A stretch of 64,000 bases of DNA from Balaenoptera acutorostrata (Eukaryota; Chordata; Mammalia; Artiodactyla; Balaenopteridae), in the NCBI RefSeq assembly GCF_949987535.1, contig NC_080067.1:78021985-78085984 (forward strand). The letters run 5' to 3'. Below, piece by piece: positions 34,973 to 45,724 of this stretch. Within the stretch, counting starts at the first letter, position 1; each line of letters opens with the position of its first letter. The notes beneath the pieces are model-generated. The model was not told the DNA's origin. It made no database searches and saw only the letters and a program-made list of their open reading frames with translations. The translations under genes and the position numbers were made by a program.

Positions 34973-35452
34973 TATTAGTTAGGATGCAGGTGTAGCTACG
35001 TGGGACAGAGACCCAGAGGAACTGTGGTTTAAACAAAACAGAAGTGTATTTCGCGAGTAAAGTCTGAGCCGGTAAAATGGTTCTGCTCAGTGAATCATCA
35101 GAGGCTCAGGCTCCTTTCCTCTTCTTGCTCCATCAGGTCATCTCTAGCTTGTTGTCCTCATTTGCATGGCCCAACGAGGCTCACCACCACCTCCACACTC
35201 CAGCCTACGGAAAGGGGGGAGGAGCCATGGCGGGGGGAGGAGCCTCCTTCCCTTTAAAGGCAGAGAGATTGTTCTTGCCATTTGCACTCCCATCCCATTG
35301 GCCAGAACTTGGTCACATGGCAATGCCCAGCTACAAATGAGAATGGGGATCGTTGTCTTTATTCTGGGTGACCATGTGCTCTGCTCAAATGTCTACTGCC
35401 ATGGAAGAAGGAAGAGTAGGTATTGGGGGACACCAAGCAGTCTCTGCCACAG
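34973..35452 (-). repeat. ERV LTR-like dispersed repeat, minus strand
   Basis: The plus strand opens 'tattagttaggatgcaggtg', then 'aactgtggtttaaacaaaac', 'cattggccagaacttggtca' and 'ggaagagtaggtattggggg' and closes with 'cagtctctgccaca'. This is the same family as 18650-19108, inverted. About 480 bp, close to complete. The 87- and 105-codon plus-strand frames inside are not genes. Confidence 0.65.
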
Positions 35453-36464
35453 GCATACACTAGATGCAAACAAGGCAAGATAGGGTCCATGTAATGCCAA
35501 TACAGATACCAAGCACAGCAGCTCCTCTGTGAAACCTGCCAGGATGTGTCCCCTTGGATACTAAGAAGAGAGAAGCACAGAGAAGAGTGAGATTACAATC
35601 CTTGGAAGAACTAAGGAAATCTTCATGTAAGTGTGCATTTGAGTGGAGTTCCATCTATTTGACAATAGATGGAGAGGAAGGGCACACCAAGAAGACATGT
35701 CAATCATGTGGGGAGAACGGCAGGAATGGAATCCAAGATAACAGGAGCCACTGACGGTGTTTGAACAGGGGGAGAGATGGGGATATGCTTCTGCTGGCCT
35801 CTCAGGGGCCAATGCAACAATGCTTGATGCCAAGACAGGCAAAGGAAAAGAACACAGGATAAACTGAAGTTTTGGGGCATAGGGCTCTAGACTGTGTTTA
35901 TACCTCCCCAAGAAGAATTGGACCTCACTGAATTTACATAAGCAGGTGCTCTGTCCCACCCTGCCCTAAAGAGCCTGGAAGCCTTGCCTTTTCTTCTCAT
36001 TTTGTTAAGGGTAGGACGGCCCTGCCCTCTAATGTCCCACAAAGGCATCCTCCCTATCTCCCTGAGCTGCGGGCACAGATGCTTGACACTAAGCCTTAAC
36101 CCGATGTTCTGGTTCCCAGTCGGTGTCTCTATGGGGATGGGGAATGAGGATGGGAGCCGGGCTGGCATCATTCTGCATACGTAATAGAGCCAGAAGACTT
36201 GTGAAACCCAGGAGGTTCTGCTAGGATGTTCTGCAGTAAATACGTGTTATAAAAATAAACCTATCTTGCTATTCAACAACAATGAGCAATACCCTAGGGT
36301 TGCCAGCGCTGGAAGTACTCAGACATCTCTGGGCACAGTGCGGCAGGATGAGGGCCAATCCATGACAGCATGCTCAAATGCACATATCCTCTCGCTCCCA
36401 GCCATCCACAGCCCACCACAGACTCAGACCTCCTTCAAGTTGTCAAGTGAACTGCAGCCAGGTA
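35453..36464. other. Single-copy sequence, no gene seen
   Basis: Frames of 94-132 codons occur on the minus strand (35561-36171) without recognisable domains. Weak coding potential cannot be excluded, but nothing supports it. Confidence 0.4.
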
Positions 36465-37111
36465 TAGAGAAATGTAAAGTCCTACTTTTGAGTCAAAACA
36501 AAACAATAATTGCCAGTGTCAGGGGTGGGGAGCTTGACTGTAGCTGGTGTAACAAAAAGATTGAAGGGTTATTGTGGACTCTACATTTAATATGAGCCAA
36601 TGGTGTGCAGTTAGCATAGAGATGCTAATGTAGTCCTTAACAGCCTTGGAGCCAATAGAGTGTCCAGAACAAAGGAGGCTGTTAATCCTGTTTCAGATCA
36701 GAGTAACATATGAGTTACAATCAGAGAAAAGGTTCCAGAATGGTATGAGAACTTGAAACATGGAGATCAGTTAAGAGAACAGAAACCCTGCAGCCTAGAG
36801 GAGACTCAGGTGAACATAACGACCAGCTTCATGTCCCTGAAGGGTTGTCATGGGGATAAGGAAGCAGCTTCTTCTGTGTGGGCTCCAAGGGGAAGTTATA
36901 GCCTGGCCCATTTGTTTCAGAATAGAACTGGAATTGTCTGAAAATGGAATGCTCTCCACCATGAAACAGTGAATTCTCCATTGCTGGGGTTTGGAAAAGG
37001 CTGGTAAATCTGTATGTGGGCTGCTGTGGCAGAAATTCATCCATTAGGTAAAGACAGGACTAGAGGACCTCTTGAGTTTCTTCCATCTTTCAGGTCTTAC
37101 GATTCTGTGTG
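36465..37111 (+). repeat. L3/CR1 LINE, about 650 bp
   Basis: The order of motifs follows a CR1/L3 3' region: 'gaaatgtaaagtcctacttt', 'aatatgagccaatggtgtgc', 'tggagccaatagagtgtcc', 'tgaagggttgtcatggggat', 'tctgtgtgggctccaagggg', 'tcatccattaggtaaagaca' and the classic end 'ctagaggacctcttgagttt' with 'cttacgattctgtg'. It is long for a repeat of this age in a placental genome. Confidence 0.75.
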
Positions 37112-37114
37112 CTT

Positions 37115-37268
37115 TGTTTTTAATTAAAATTTTTATTTGGACATAATTGTAGATGCGTATGCTGTTATAAGATACAATACAGAGAGATCGGGTGCACCCT
37201 TTACCCAGTTTCTCTCAATGGTAAGACTTACAAGACTCTAGTACAATCTCACAATCAGGATATTGACT
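37115..37268 (-). repeat. Old L1 3' UTR fragment
   Basis: Contains 'ttttatttggacataattgt', 'acagagagatcgggtgcacc' and 'acaatctcacaatcaggata', a known L1M stretch read on the reverse strand. It abuts the L3/CR1 copy. Confidence 0.55.
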
Positions 37269-37269
37269 A

Positions 37270-38579
37270 TTCCAACAAAGTCTGTCCTTCCTGTGCCTCA
37301 GAAGTCCCTGCCCTTGAGGAGCTACCAGTATAAAGGAGAATAAGAGACGTGCAGAATCAAAAAGAGTGCAAGTTCGGATACAAGATAACCAATTGAGTGG
37401 GACCAACCAAATGCCATGGATGACCAGAAGACGAAGAGATCACATCTGCCTAGGGATATCAGGAGAGGCTTCCCAGGGGAGGCGGCATGGAATCAGGCCT
37501 TGAAGGAAGACTAGGAACTCGACAGAGGTGGGAGAGTTGGTGGTGGTACAGTGGTTAGTTAGCATAGCTGCTTTCCAGACAGAGGTGGGCATTCTTAGTT
37601 AAGGACCTGTGGCCATCCAGGGGCTCATTAAGAACTAGAAGATAAGTCTGCTTGTGAATGACTTTCTCTTTTTACAGATGTACTATATAATCTGAAATTG
37701 CCAAAGATGTGAATATAGATGCTCAAAGAACCACTGGCAGCCTCTGGGTTGGCTTCATCCAGTTCCTAATACCTGCCCAGGACCTTATGTATTACAGGTG
37801 CTTAGCATCTGTTGAATAAATGCCTGAGTGAAGATATGAATGAATAGATCTCTTCCCCTGTTGTCCCAGTTCTGCTTTTCTTCCTTCATGGAAGAGGAGC
37901 ATGTAATAGCATGGAAGGCAAAGGCATTGGTTTAATTTGGGTGATTGCCTAAAACCCACGTGGTTTTCTAGTGTTGTAGCTAGGAGAGCATGAGATGCTG
38001 CTTAAGGCTGAGGTCACAGGTGCCCCACAAACCCCCTGGAGGCCAGTTAATTTTTTTCTCCTCTGTGGCTACAGGCTCTACACTGCATCCAAGGTGTCCC
38101 ACTGTTCAAAGGAATCTCATAATCCACAATTTGTTATCTTTTCCTTAAACATTTTGATAATCAAGCCTGCAGAGCAAGTTTCTGGACCTAGTTGCCTTTG
38201 CTCCTGCTTAACCTTCCTCACCTTTGGGTTTGTGTTGTAAGAAAGGAATGTGTTTCCTAGAAGCGAAGTATGGCAGAGCTTGGGGGGTTGGGGGAGAGAG
38301 AGGACTTTGAAATTTAGAAATCAGCTGACCTTACTCCTTATTTTAAGACTAGACAGTGGAAGTCAGGAGGGGGCATGTCCTGCCCAGTGTCATCTCGTGA
38401 GCCACCGGGAACAGGGATCAGAACTCCAGCTTCTTGGCTTCTCTTGTGATGTTCGCTCCAAGGCATCCAGCTGTTTCCTCCTCAGACAAAGCCAGCCCCT
38501 CTCGAGCCTCCTACCCGTGGCCATGTGCCAAGAGTCTCTAATGCTTATGATAACACGTCATAGGAATTAGGTGTACTTG
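37270..38579. other. Mostly single-copy; old repeat at 37.27-37.53 kb and L2 tip at 37.76-37.85 kb
   Basis: Positions 37270-37530 match the unnamed ancient repeat ('cagaagtccctgcccttgag', 'ggagaggcttcccagggga'). Positions 37760-37850 end as an L2 tail ('catctgttgaataaatgcct'). Frames at 37995-38570 (81 and 106 codons) are unsupported. Confidence 0.45.
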
Positions 38580-38910
38580 GTTTTCCTTATGCACAGAAGC
38601 ATAAAAAAGATCAAAGCATTTACAATTTGATGATGTTCCCAAATGCAAGTTCAAATTGCTGAATTAAACAGCCAGCAGTTTTTCAGAGGGCTTTCCAGAG
38701 TAATTACTCAAGATGGAATTAACTCAAGATGGAATTAAGCCAAACTACCTTTGGCTCCTTTTCATCCCCTCTCACTGCCTGGAAAGAGGAGGAGGGGGGA
38801 ACCAACAAAGAAAATCTTGAGAGACTATTGCTAATTACAGATTTTTACCTGCCTGATGTTCTTTTGCTTTGCACATTAATTAAATCAAGACCAGGTGTCT
38901 CGCAGATGGG
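38580..38910. promoter_or_regulatory. Candidate homeobox-motif-rich noncoding element
   Basis: Repeat-free AT-rich DNA with TAATTA-type sites at 38700-38706, 38831-38840 ('ctaattacag') and 38875-38884 ('attaattaaa'), plus a TCF/LEF-like 'agatcaaagc' near 38609. A perfect 16-bp tandem duplication 'actcaagatggaatta' lies at 38706-38721 and 38722-38737. Motif clustering in a repeat-free block suggests an enhancer, but conservation is not measured. Confidence 0.3.
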
Positions 38911-39332
38911 TTAGCTGCTGACTCTTGGAAGGGATGAACAGATCCTAGCAAATGGGTAAGGGGAGAGCTCTCAAGTTTTATGGGTCATCGATGCTGCTTC
39001 TCTCAGCAGAAATCAAGATTGAGAGAGAAAGAAGTGGCCGAGTTCATTAGGAAGCCTCAGTGGCTGCTCACATGTTAACCATCTCCAGAGCCCTGAGAGC
39101 AGGCAGATCCCCTCTGCCAGCAGATCTGGCCAAGCCATCAGATCTGAAAGAAGTCAGACCTCAAATTCTCAGTCTACAGGAACTTGGTTCAGGACTGGAG
39201 GTGTGCGACCTGGGACCAGAGGCTGCCGACAGGGCCCTGTGCGGCGATCAGGAGTCAGCCGTCTGATGGGAGCTGCTCTCCTGCCCCCACTCTTCCCCTG
39301 ATGACACTAACTCTCCCCACTGCTGTCAAAAC
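38911..39332. other. Single-copy sequence, no gene seen
   Basis: Frames of 68-75 codons at 39060-39411 have no recognisable product. Nothing else seen. Confidence 0.4.
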
Positions 39333-39346
39333 AGAAAAAGGACATG

Positions 39347-39629
39347 GCGGGGGGCGGGGGGCGCGAAGTGAGAGTAGCAGCGACATACATACACTACCGG
39401 ATATGAAATAGTTGGCTGGTGGGAAGCAGCAGCATAGCGCAGGGAGATCAGCTCGGTGCTTTGTGACCACCTAGAGGGGTGGGATAGGGAGGGTGGGAGG
39501 GAGATGCAAGAGGGAGGGGATATGGGGACCTGTGTATGCATATGGCTGATTTGCTTTGTTGTACAACAGAAACTAACACAGTATTGTGAAGTAATTATAC
39601 TCCAATAAAGATCTATTTAAAAAAAACTG
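39347..39629 (+). mobile_element. L1 3' end insertion, plus strand
   Basis: A 5'-truncated L1 tail starting in a G-rich stretch (39347-39365). It continues through 'gggaagcagcagcatagcgc', 'aagagggaggggatatgggg', 'cagaaactaacacagtattg' and 'ctccaataaagatctattt' to an A run. Near-identical flanks 'agaaaaaggacatg' (39333-39346) and 'agaaaaaggagatg' (39630-39643) look like a 14-bp target duplication with one difference. Only 3' UTR is present. Confidence 0.85.
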
Positions 39630-39653
39630 AGAAAAAGGAGATGACAAAACCAG

Positions 39654-40546
39654 ATTTTTTTTTACAGTGTAATTTTTTTTATTTTTATTTTTTTATTTTT
39701 TTAAACATCTTTATTAAAAGATGTATCCCCATATCTCCTCTCTCTTGCGTTTTGATTTGCATTTCTCTAATGATTAGTGATGTTGAGCATTCTTTCATGT
39801 GTTTGTTGGCAATCTGTATATCTTCCTTGGAGAAATGTCTATTTAGGTCTTCTGTCCATTTTTGGATTGGGTTGTTTGTTTTTTTGATATTGAGCTGCAT
39901 GAGCTGCTTGTAAATTTTGGAGATTAATCCTTTGTCAGTTGCTTCATTTACAAATATTTTCTCCCATTCTGAGGGTTGTCTTTTTGTCTTGTTTATGGTT
40001 TCCTTTGCTGTGCAAAAGCTTTTAAGTTTCATTAGGTCCCATTTGTTTATTTTTGTTTTTATTTCCATTTCTCTAGGAGCTGGGTCAAAACGGATCTTGC
40101 TGTGATTCATGTCATAGAGTGTTCTGCCTATGTTTTCCTCTAAGAGTTTGATAGTGTCTGGCCTTACATTTAGGTCTTTAATCCATTTTGAGTTTATTTT
40201 TGCGTATGGTGTTAGGGAGTGTTCTGGTTTCATTCTTTTACATGTAGCTGTCCAGTTTTCCCAGCACCACTTATTGAAGAGGCTGTTTTTTCTCCATTGT
40301 ATATTCTTGCCTCCTTTATCAAAAATAAAGTGACCATATGTGCGTGGTTTTATCTCTGGGCTTTCTATCCTGTTCCATTGATCTATATTTCTGTTTTTGT
40401 GCCAGTACCATACTGTCTTGATTACTGTAGCTTTGTAGTATAGTCTGAAGTCAGGGAGCCTGATTCCTCCAGCTCCGTTTTTCTTTCTCAAGATTGCTTT
40501 GGCTATTCAAGGTCTTTTGTGTTTCCATACAAATTGTGAAATTTTT
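39654..40546 (-). mobile_element. L1 insertion with internal deletion, ORF2 fused to the 3' tail
   Basis: A minus-strand, 5'-truncated L1 of about 890 bp flanked by a perfect 12-bp duplication 'tgacaaaaccag' (39642-39653, 40547-40558). An open frame of 268 codons (39685-40491) encodes the part of ORF2p downstream of the reverse-transcriptase core, with motifs such as '[20 protein letters not shown]' and '[20 protein letters not shown]'. The normal C-terminal part is missing. After the codons for REMQIKT the sequence jumps to the 3' UTR piece 'gcaagagagaggagatatgg' and then to a tail around AATAAAGATGTTT. A perfect 7-bp stem (CATCTTT/AAAGATG, 39706-39723) sits at this last join. The open frame suggests a young insertion. 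Confidence 0.9.
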
Positions 40547-40558
40547 TGACAAAACCAG

Positions 40559-41637
40559 GTTTTAAACAGTGCTCTGACACAGGTCAGAATACAGCTCTGC
40601 TCCTAAAGGCCAGGGCCCTTGTCCGACCCCTTGTAAGAGCAACTTCGGGTTAAAACACAGAATGACACCCCACCACTCCTGTATGGAGGCTCAGGGTGCC
40701 CAACACCACTGACAAGGCCAGGTCGGGTTTTCTTCTGGAGGACCCGGGGTCTGGGCTGAGGCCAGGATGAAGCAGGGAGGTGGGGAGGCAGGGCAGAGGG
40801 AAACAAAGGTCACTTATTACTGACAAAGAACTCATTTGTCCCAGCGTGTAAAGCCCCGAGCTTTCACACAGTCCTGGGCCATTCACTGGAGCCCTGAGCT
40901 CATACTAACCAACTAATCAGTTCCAAATGCTCCTCAGAAGTCTGCCTTCCATGGCGCCAATTTCTGATTCATTGCCACGGGGACGGATTTCTGGGTGAGA
41001 CAAATGATGAGCAACCAAGAGCCGGGCAGGGAGGACCCCCCGAGCTCGCCCACACACTGTTGCAGGCAGACACGCCTACTTTGTCACTGACTGTAACAGA
41101 ACATGAGCACACTTTGGTTTGTGCAACTTGTATCCCTTCCTGAAGAACCTGGGACTTGTCCACCCTCCCCCATAGTGAGTTAAATCAAAGTGTCCTGGCT
41201 TCAGAGGCCTGGTGGAAATGACTAAGCTGTATTTTGCAGCCAGTGGTCATGGCAGGTCATTCTCATCCCAGAAACCGGCAAAGCATGTAAGGTAATGATT
41301 TAGTCTGTCCATTCTTTGGTTTTCTGCCCACTCTCTTCCCCAACCCATTCCCCAGAGGTCTCTTTGCCCCGTGACACTTTCATCAGCAACTTTCCGGTGC
41401 CTTCTAAAGGAGAGGGACTCATGGCCTGGCTTACCTCCTCAAATCGGACCAGGGAAGGAACTTACCTGGAGAGGAGGTGGAGCAGGGCTAAGTGAGGCAA
41501 GGTAGCACCTGGGGCACACATGGATGGAGGCACTCTCAGGTGCCCACCCTGCACTTACATGGCCTTGACAGTGAGCACCTCCCTAAATTGTGCATCCTCG
41601 GTGCCTCACTTGCCTCACCCTAGTCCTAGCCTTGGTG
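40559..41637. other. Single-copy sequence, no gene seen
   Basis: Short frames only (40603-41163 minus). Nothing recognised. Confidence 0.4.
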
Positions 41638-41651
41638 TGGAGGATATTTCT

Positions 41652-41998
41652 TTTCTTTTCTTTTTTAAATTTATTTATTTATTTATTTATTTATTTTTGG
41701 CTGCATTGGGTCTTTGTTGTTGTGCGCGGGCTTTCTCTAGTTGTGGTGAGCGGGGGCTACTATTCGTTGCTTTGCGCAGGCTTCTCATTGCAGTGGCTTC
41801 TCTTGTTGCGGAGCAGGGTCTCTAGACGCGTGGGCTTCAGTAGTTGTGGCTCGTGGGCTCTAGAGTGCAGGCTCAGTAGTTGTGGCGCACGGGCTTAGTT
41901 GCTCTATGGCATGTGGGATCTTCCCGACCAGGGCTCTAGCCCATGTCCCCTGCATTGGCAAGTGGATTCTTAACCACTGTGCCACCGGGGAAGTCCCA
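41652..41998 (-). mobile_element. Diverged CHR SINE, minus strand, 14-bp target-site duplication
   Basis: The body differs from the other six copies: 'ttgtgcgcgggctttctcta', 'agacgcgtgggcttcagtag' and an extra 'gctcgtgggctctagagtgc' block, with a worn B box. It therefore belongs to an older subfamily. The duplication 'tggaggatatttct' is at 41638-41651 and 41999-42012. A (TTTA)n run opens it on the plus strand. The 101-102-codon frames across it are not genes. Confidence 0.9.
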
Positions 41999-42059
41999 TG
42001 GAGGATATTTCTAACTCTGAAGGAAGCACCTCCCTGGTCACAAGCCCAGGATGCTTTTT

Positions 42060-42124
42060 TTAAATTAGAATATAGTTGATTTACAATACTGTGTTAGTTT
42101 CAGGTTCACAGCACAGTGATTCAG

Positions 42125-42190
<66 letters not shown>

Positions 42191-43192
42191 TTTTTCAGAT
42201 TCTTTTCCCTTATAGGTTATTACAAAATATTGGGTATAGTTCCCTGTGCTATATAGTAGATCGTTGTTATTTATCTATTTTATATATAGTAGTGTGTGTA
42301 TGTTAAACCCAAACTCCTAATTTATCCCTTTATGCCACTCTCCCCTTTGGTAGCCATAGTTTGTTTTCTATGTCTGTGGGTCTATTTCTGCTTAGTAAAT
42401 AAGTTCATTTGTATCTTTTTTTAAAGACTCCACATATAAGCAATATCGTATATTTGTCTTTGTCTGGCTTACTTCACTTAGTATGATAATCTCTAGGTCC
42501 ATCCATGTTGCTGCAAATGGCATTATTTCATTCTTTTCTATGGCCGAGTAATATTCCATTGTAGATATGTACCACATCTTCTTTATCCATTCATCTGTCG
42601 ATGGGCATTTAGGTTGCTTCCATGTCTTGGCTACTGTAAATAGTGCTGCTATGAACACTGGGATGCATGTATCTTTTCAAATTAGAGTTTTCTCCAGAAA
42701 TATGCCCAGGAGTGGGATTGCTGGGTCATATGGCAACTCTATTTTAGTTTTTTAAGGAACCTCCATACTGTTCTCCATAGTGGCTGCACCAATTTACATT
42801 CCCACCAACAGTGCAAGAGGGTTCCCTTTCCTCCACACCCTCTCCAGCATTTATTATTTGTAGACTTTTTGATGATGGCCGTTCTGACCACGGGAGGTGA
42901 TACCTTATTGTAGTTTTGATTTGCATTTCTCTAATAATTAGCGATGTTGAGCATCTTTTCATGTGCCTATTGGTCATCTGTATGTCTTCTTTGGAGAAAT
43001 GTCTATTTAGGTCTTCTGCCCGTTTTTTGATGTGTGCTGTTGTTGTTGTTGTTTTTGATATTGAGCTGTATGAACTGTTTGTATATTTTGGAAAATAATC
43101 CCTTGTCGGTCACATCGTTTGCAAATATTTTCTCCCATTCTGTAAGTTGTTTTTCGTGTTGTTTATGGTTTCCTTTGCTGTGCAAAAGCTTT
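42060..43192 (-). mobile_element. L1 insertion, minus strand, 1.13 kb, 14-bp target-site duplication
   Basis: A 5'-truncated L1 carrying the 3' UTR with a (TA)n microsatellite and the end of ORF2. The frame 42392-42658 shows ORF2 C-terminal motifs ('WKQPKCPSTDEWIKKMWYIS', 'MEYYSAIEKNEIMPFAATWM'); frame 43003-43185 is a further ORF2 piece, out of phase. The duplication 'ccaggatgcttttt' is at 42046-42059 and 43193-43206. It lies only 61 bp from the SINE at 41652-41998. Confidence 0.95.
42126..42188. repeat. (TA)n microsatellite, about 63 bp
   Basis: Uninterrupted TA dinucleotides within the L1 3' UTR. It can form cruciforms and its length is likely to be polymorphic. Confidence 0.98.
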
Positions 43193-43206
43193 CCAGGATG
43201 CTTTTT

Positions 43207-43325
43207 AAAAAAATATCAGTGCTTCACCCCAGACCAGTTAAATCAGAACCTTTGGGTATGGACCCTGGGCTCACCCATCTCAGGTGAGTCTGCCGTGCAG
43301 CCATGGTTGAGAGTTGCTGGTCTGA
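43207..43325 (+). mobile_element. Right half of a hAT-Charlie element cut by the L1
   Basis: After the L1 duplication, 'accccagaccagttaaatca', 'gaacctttgggtatggaccc', 'gtgcagccatggttgagagt' and 'tgctggtctga' match the family seen whole at 14604-14786. The left part should lie before 42046, where 'cctccctggtcaca' is only weakly alike. Confidence 0.55.
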
Positions 43326-45724
43326 GGGCTCACATGAGCCACAGGTAATGGATGGATGTTCTGCTGATGTCTGCTGCAATTTGGCCAGTTGTCTCTGCGA
43401 TGACTTGGCTCCCTCAGGACTTTCTCTGGGTCCCACAAGGCCCAAGGCCTTGCCAGACGTCCAGGTAGACTTACAAAGGCAGTCTGATCTTGGCTACAGT
43501 GCCAAGCACCTCCACACCCAGCTCCCCAGGCAGACTTTCAATTAAGTTCCTTAACAGCCTCTAGGAGCCACAGAGATTCCCACGCTGTGGTCATCCCCGC
43601 AGACTCTGAAAAGAAGACAAAGTATTCTCCTCAACTTAGCAAACATGTCTCCCCCAAGGGAGATGGAGACACATGCCTATCTGACCCCCCTCTGTCTTCC
43701 TTTTCCCATGATCTGTTGGAAATAGAGGGATAAGCTCCCCCCTTCCTCTTCCTGCCTTGGAGGGACGGATAAAATTTTATGATGGGATCCTCCAGGCCTT
43801 TAGAAAATCCTCTCTCCCTAGCACTTGACTTTCAAGCCTATGGTCATTCGTGCAACTCATGAAAATCTGATTTGACAGTGAAACCTCAGCAAAGGCAGAG
43901 ACTGCCCTTCCCTGAAGCACTGACACTCCCTGCTACACAGAATGGGAGGCCCCAGAGCAACAAGATGTATAGGTTACAGAAACACTTCTAAAAATATTTC
44001 AAAATAACATGATCTCCACATTTCTGTGCCAAGATTCAGCATTTCACACAGAGCCTTGGGATGCAAAGGCCTCTTCCTGGATCTCCTGTCACCATTGTCG
44101 GAGGATTTGAGGAGGCAGATAGAAGGGGGGCATTTTCATTCCCATCTCATATTTGCCCAAGGAGACAGCGGAGAGACTTCAGTGAACACTGGGGCCCTCA
44201 GAGGGCAGGGGTGGAGTAGAGGGGCCAGAAGGAGAGAAACGAGAGCTCTGAAGTGGGTCTTGAGTTTCTGTTAATGTACTGAAATTCTTGGGATCCTTAA
44301 ACCTCTGAGTAGGTCTAATATATTTTATTGAGAAAAGTGAAGTCTTTGACTCAGCTGTGAAAACTGGGAAATGCGTAAGCCATCTCTACCTAAACCTGGG
44401 TGTACAGTCTGGACCGCCTGCATGGGTGTAGGTTTACCTGACTCTCCCTCACTGCCACCCCGCCCGCACGTCTGTCTCTGTGTCAGTGCCTCTGCAAACA
44501 CTCCTGTCGCAGGTCGGTGCAGGCCCACCTCTCTCCCTCCAAACGCCTCATCCTGCCTCTCACTGCTCTCTCCCGCCCCACTCTGCTCCCCTGCCCTCCT
44601 GCGCATGGCCAGGCAGGGCTACATGCCAGCCCCCAGGCCCCATTTCTATAGCCGCACAAATACCACTAAGCCTTCTAGGTTTCTAGGAGCTGGGCCTGCC
44701 TTCCACAGGAGACTAAGAGCCCACAGTGAGTCAGCAGCCCAGCTGGGCCCCAAGCCCCAAACTCCTGGCTGAGCCTCTGTCAGCTGGGGCATTCCCTGTC
44801 CCCTCCTAGGGACCCCCTTCTCCTCATTTCCCCCAGGCCATAGGTAGGCATCTGCCCCTATACTGGGTTGTCAGAGTCCCACTGTGTCTCCTTCCTTACC
44901 CTGTCCCAGCTCTGGAACTGTCCTGCCTAATGATCTTGGCCATGATGGTTGGCTGTGTCTATAAGGCAGAGAAGCCTGTCTTGGTGGTGACAGTGGCATT
45001 CTGGAAGACAGGGGCTGTGGGATGTGCATACCTCCTCTCCTTGGCTGTGACCCTATGGGTTCTAGTAGGGAGAGCTGAACGGCTGCCAAGACACCCACAG
45101 GCCTTCGGTGCCCACACACTCCGTGAATCACAGCTACTGTACGCTGTGCTGAGTCACCACCAGGGATCTGGGGAGGCAATATCGGCCTATTTTTAAAAGA
45201 TCTGCTCGCGTACTCAGGCTCTTACAAAAGGCTTGATAATTATTGCCAGGAATAGGTATTGATTCAGGGTCTCCAGGGCTGACGTAGGCAGCTCCTTTGA
45301 TAAGGGGCCAGGACACCACATGCGCGGCCTGATCGTCACCACGGGAGGGGCTGGATTTCTGTGAGCGCGGCACCCCCAGCCGCCACAGGGGGAGTATCAT
45401 GGACCCCGCCCCTGCTTCTTGAGGGGACGGATGGGAGCTGCAGGAGAAGCCCTAGCACCAACTACGAAGAACAGATTGCGTCTTTGTGCCAACTATTCTC
45501 TGAGTCACTTAATGTCATTCCCATTCATGGGAAGAGAGAAATCTGGTGCATACGACTAACCAGTTTGACTTTCCAACTTCTTGGCAATCCAGGAATTTTT
45601 AGGCCTCCGTAAACAGGTCTCCAAAGCTCTCCCTCTTCTGGTGGGGAATGCCCTCTTCACAACCTTCTGGTCATTCAGTGAGCCTTTTGCGGGCCTCGGA
45701 GCTACCACTCTCCTTAGGGATCAT
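43326..45724. other. 2.4 kb of single-copy sequence, no gene seen
   Basis: A Pro/Ser/Leu-rich 133-codon frame at 44371-44772 and others at 44871-45400 lie in moderately GC-rich DNA with scattered CpGs (45318-45410). I recognise no domain, splice context or promoter element. A gene cannot be excluded, but it is not supported. Confidence 0.4.

Noticed and set aside
39685..40491. 268-codon frame as a host gene
   Set aside because: It is the post-reverse-transcriptase part of L1 ORF2p within an insertion with target duplication, truncated at both ends.
44371..45400. Several frames of 80-133 codons in GC-rich DNA, possible exons
   Set aside because: No recognisable domain, no conserved splice or promoter context, and phases overlap; GC-rich DNA has few stops by chance.
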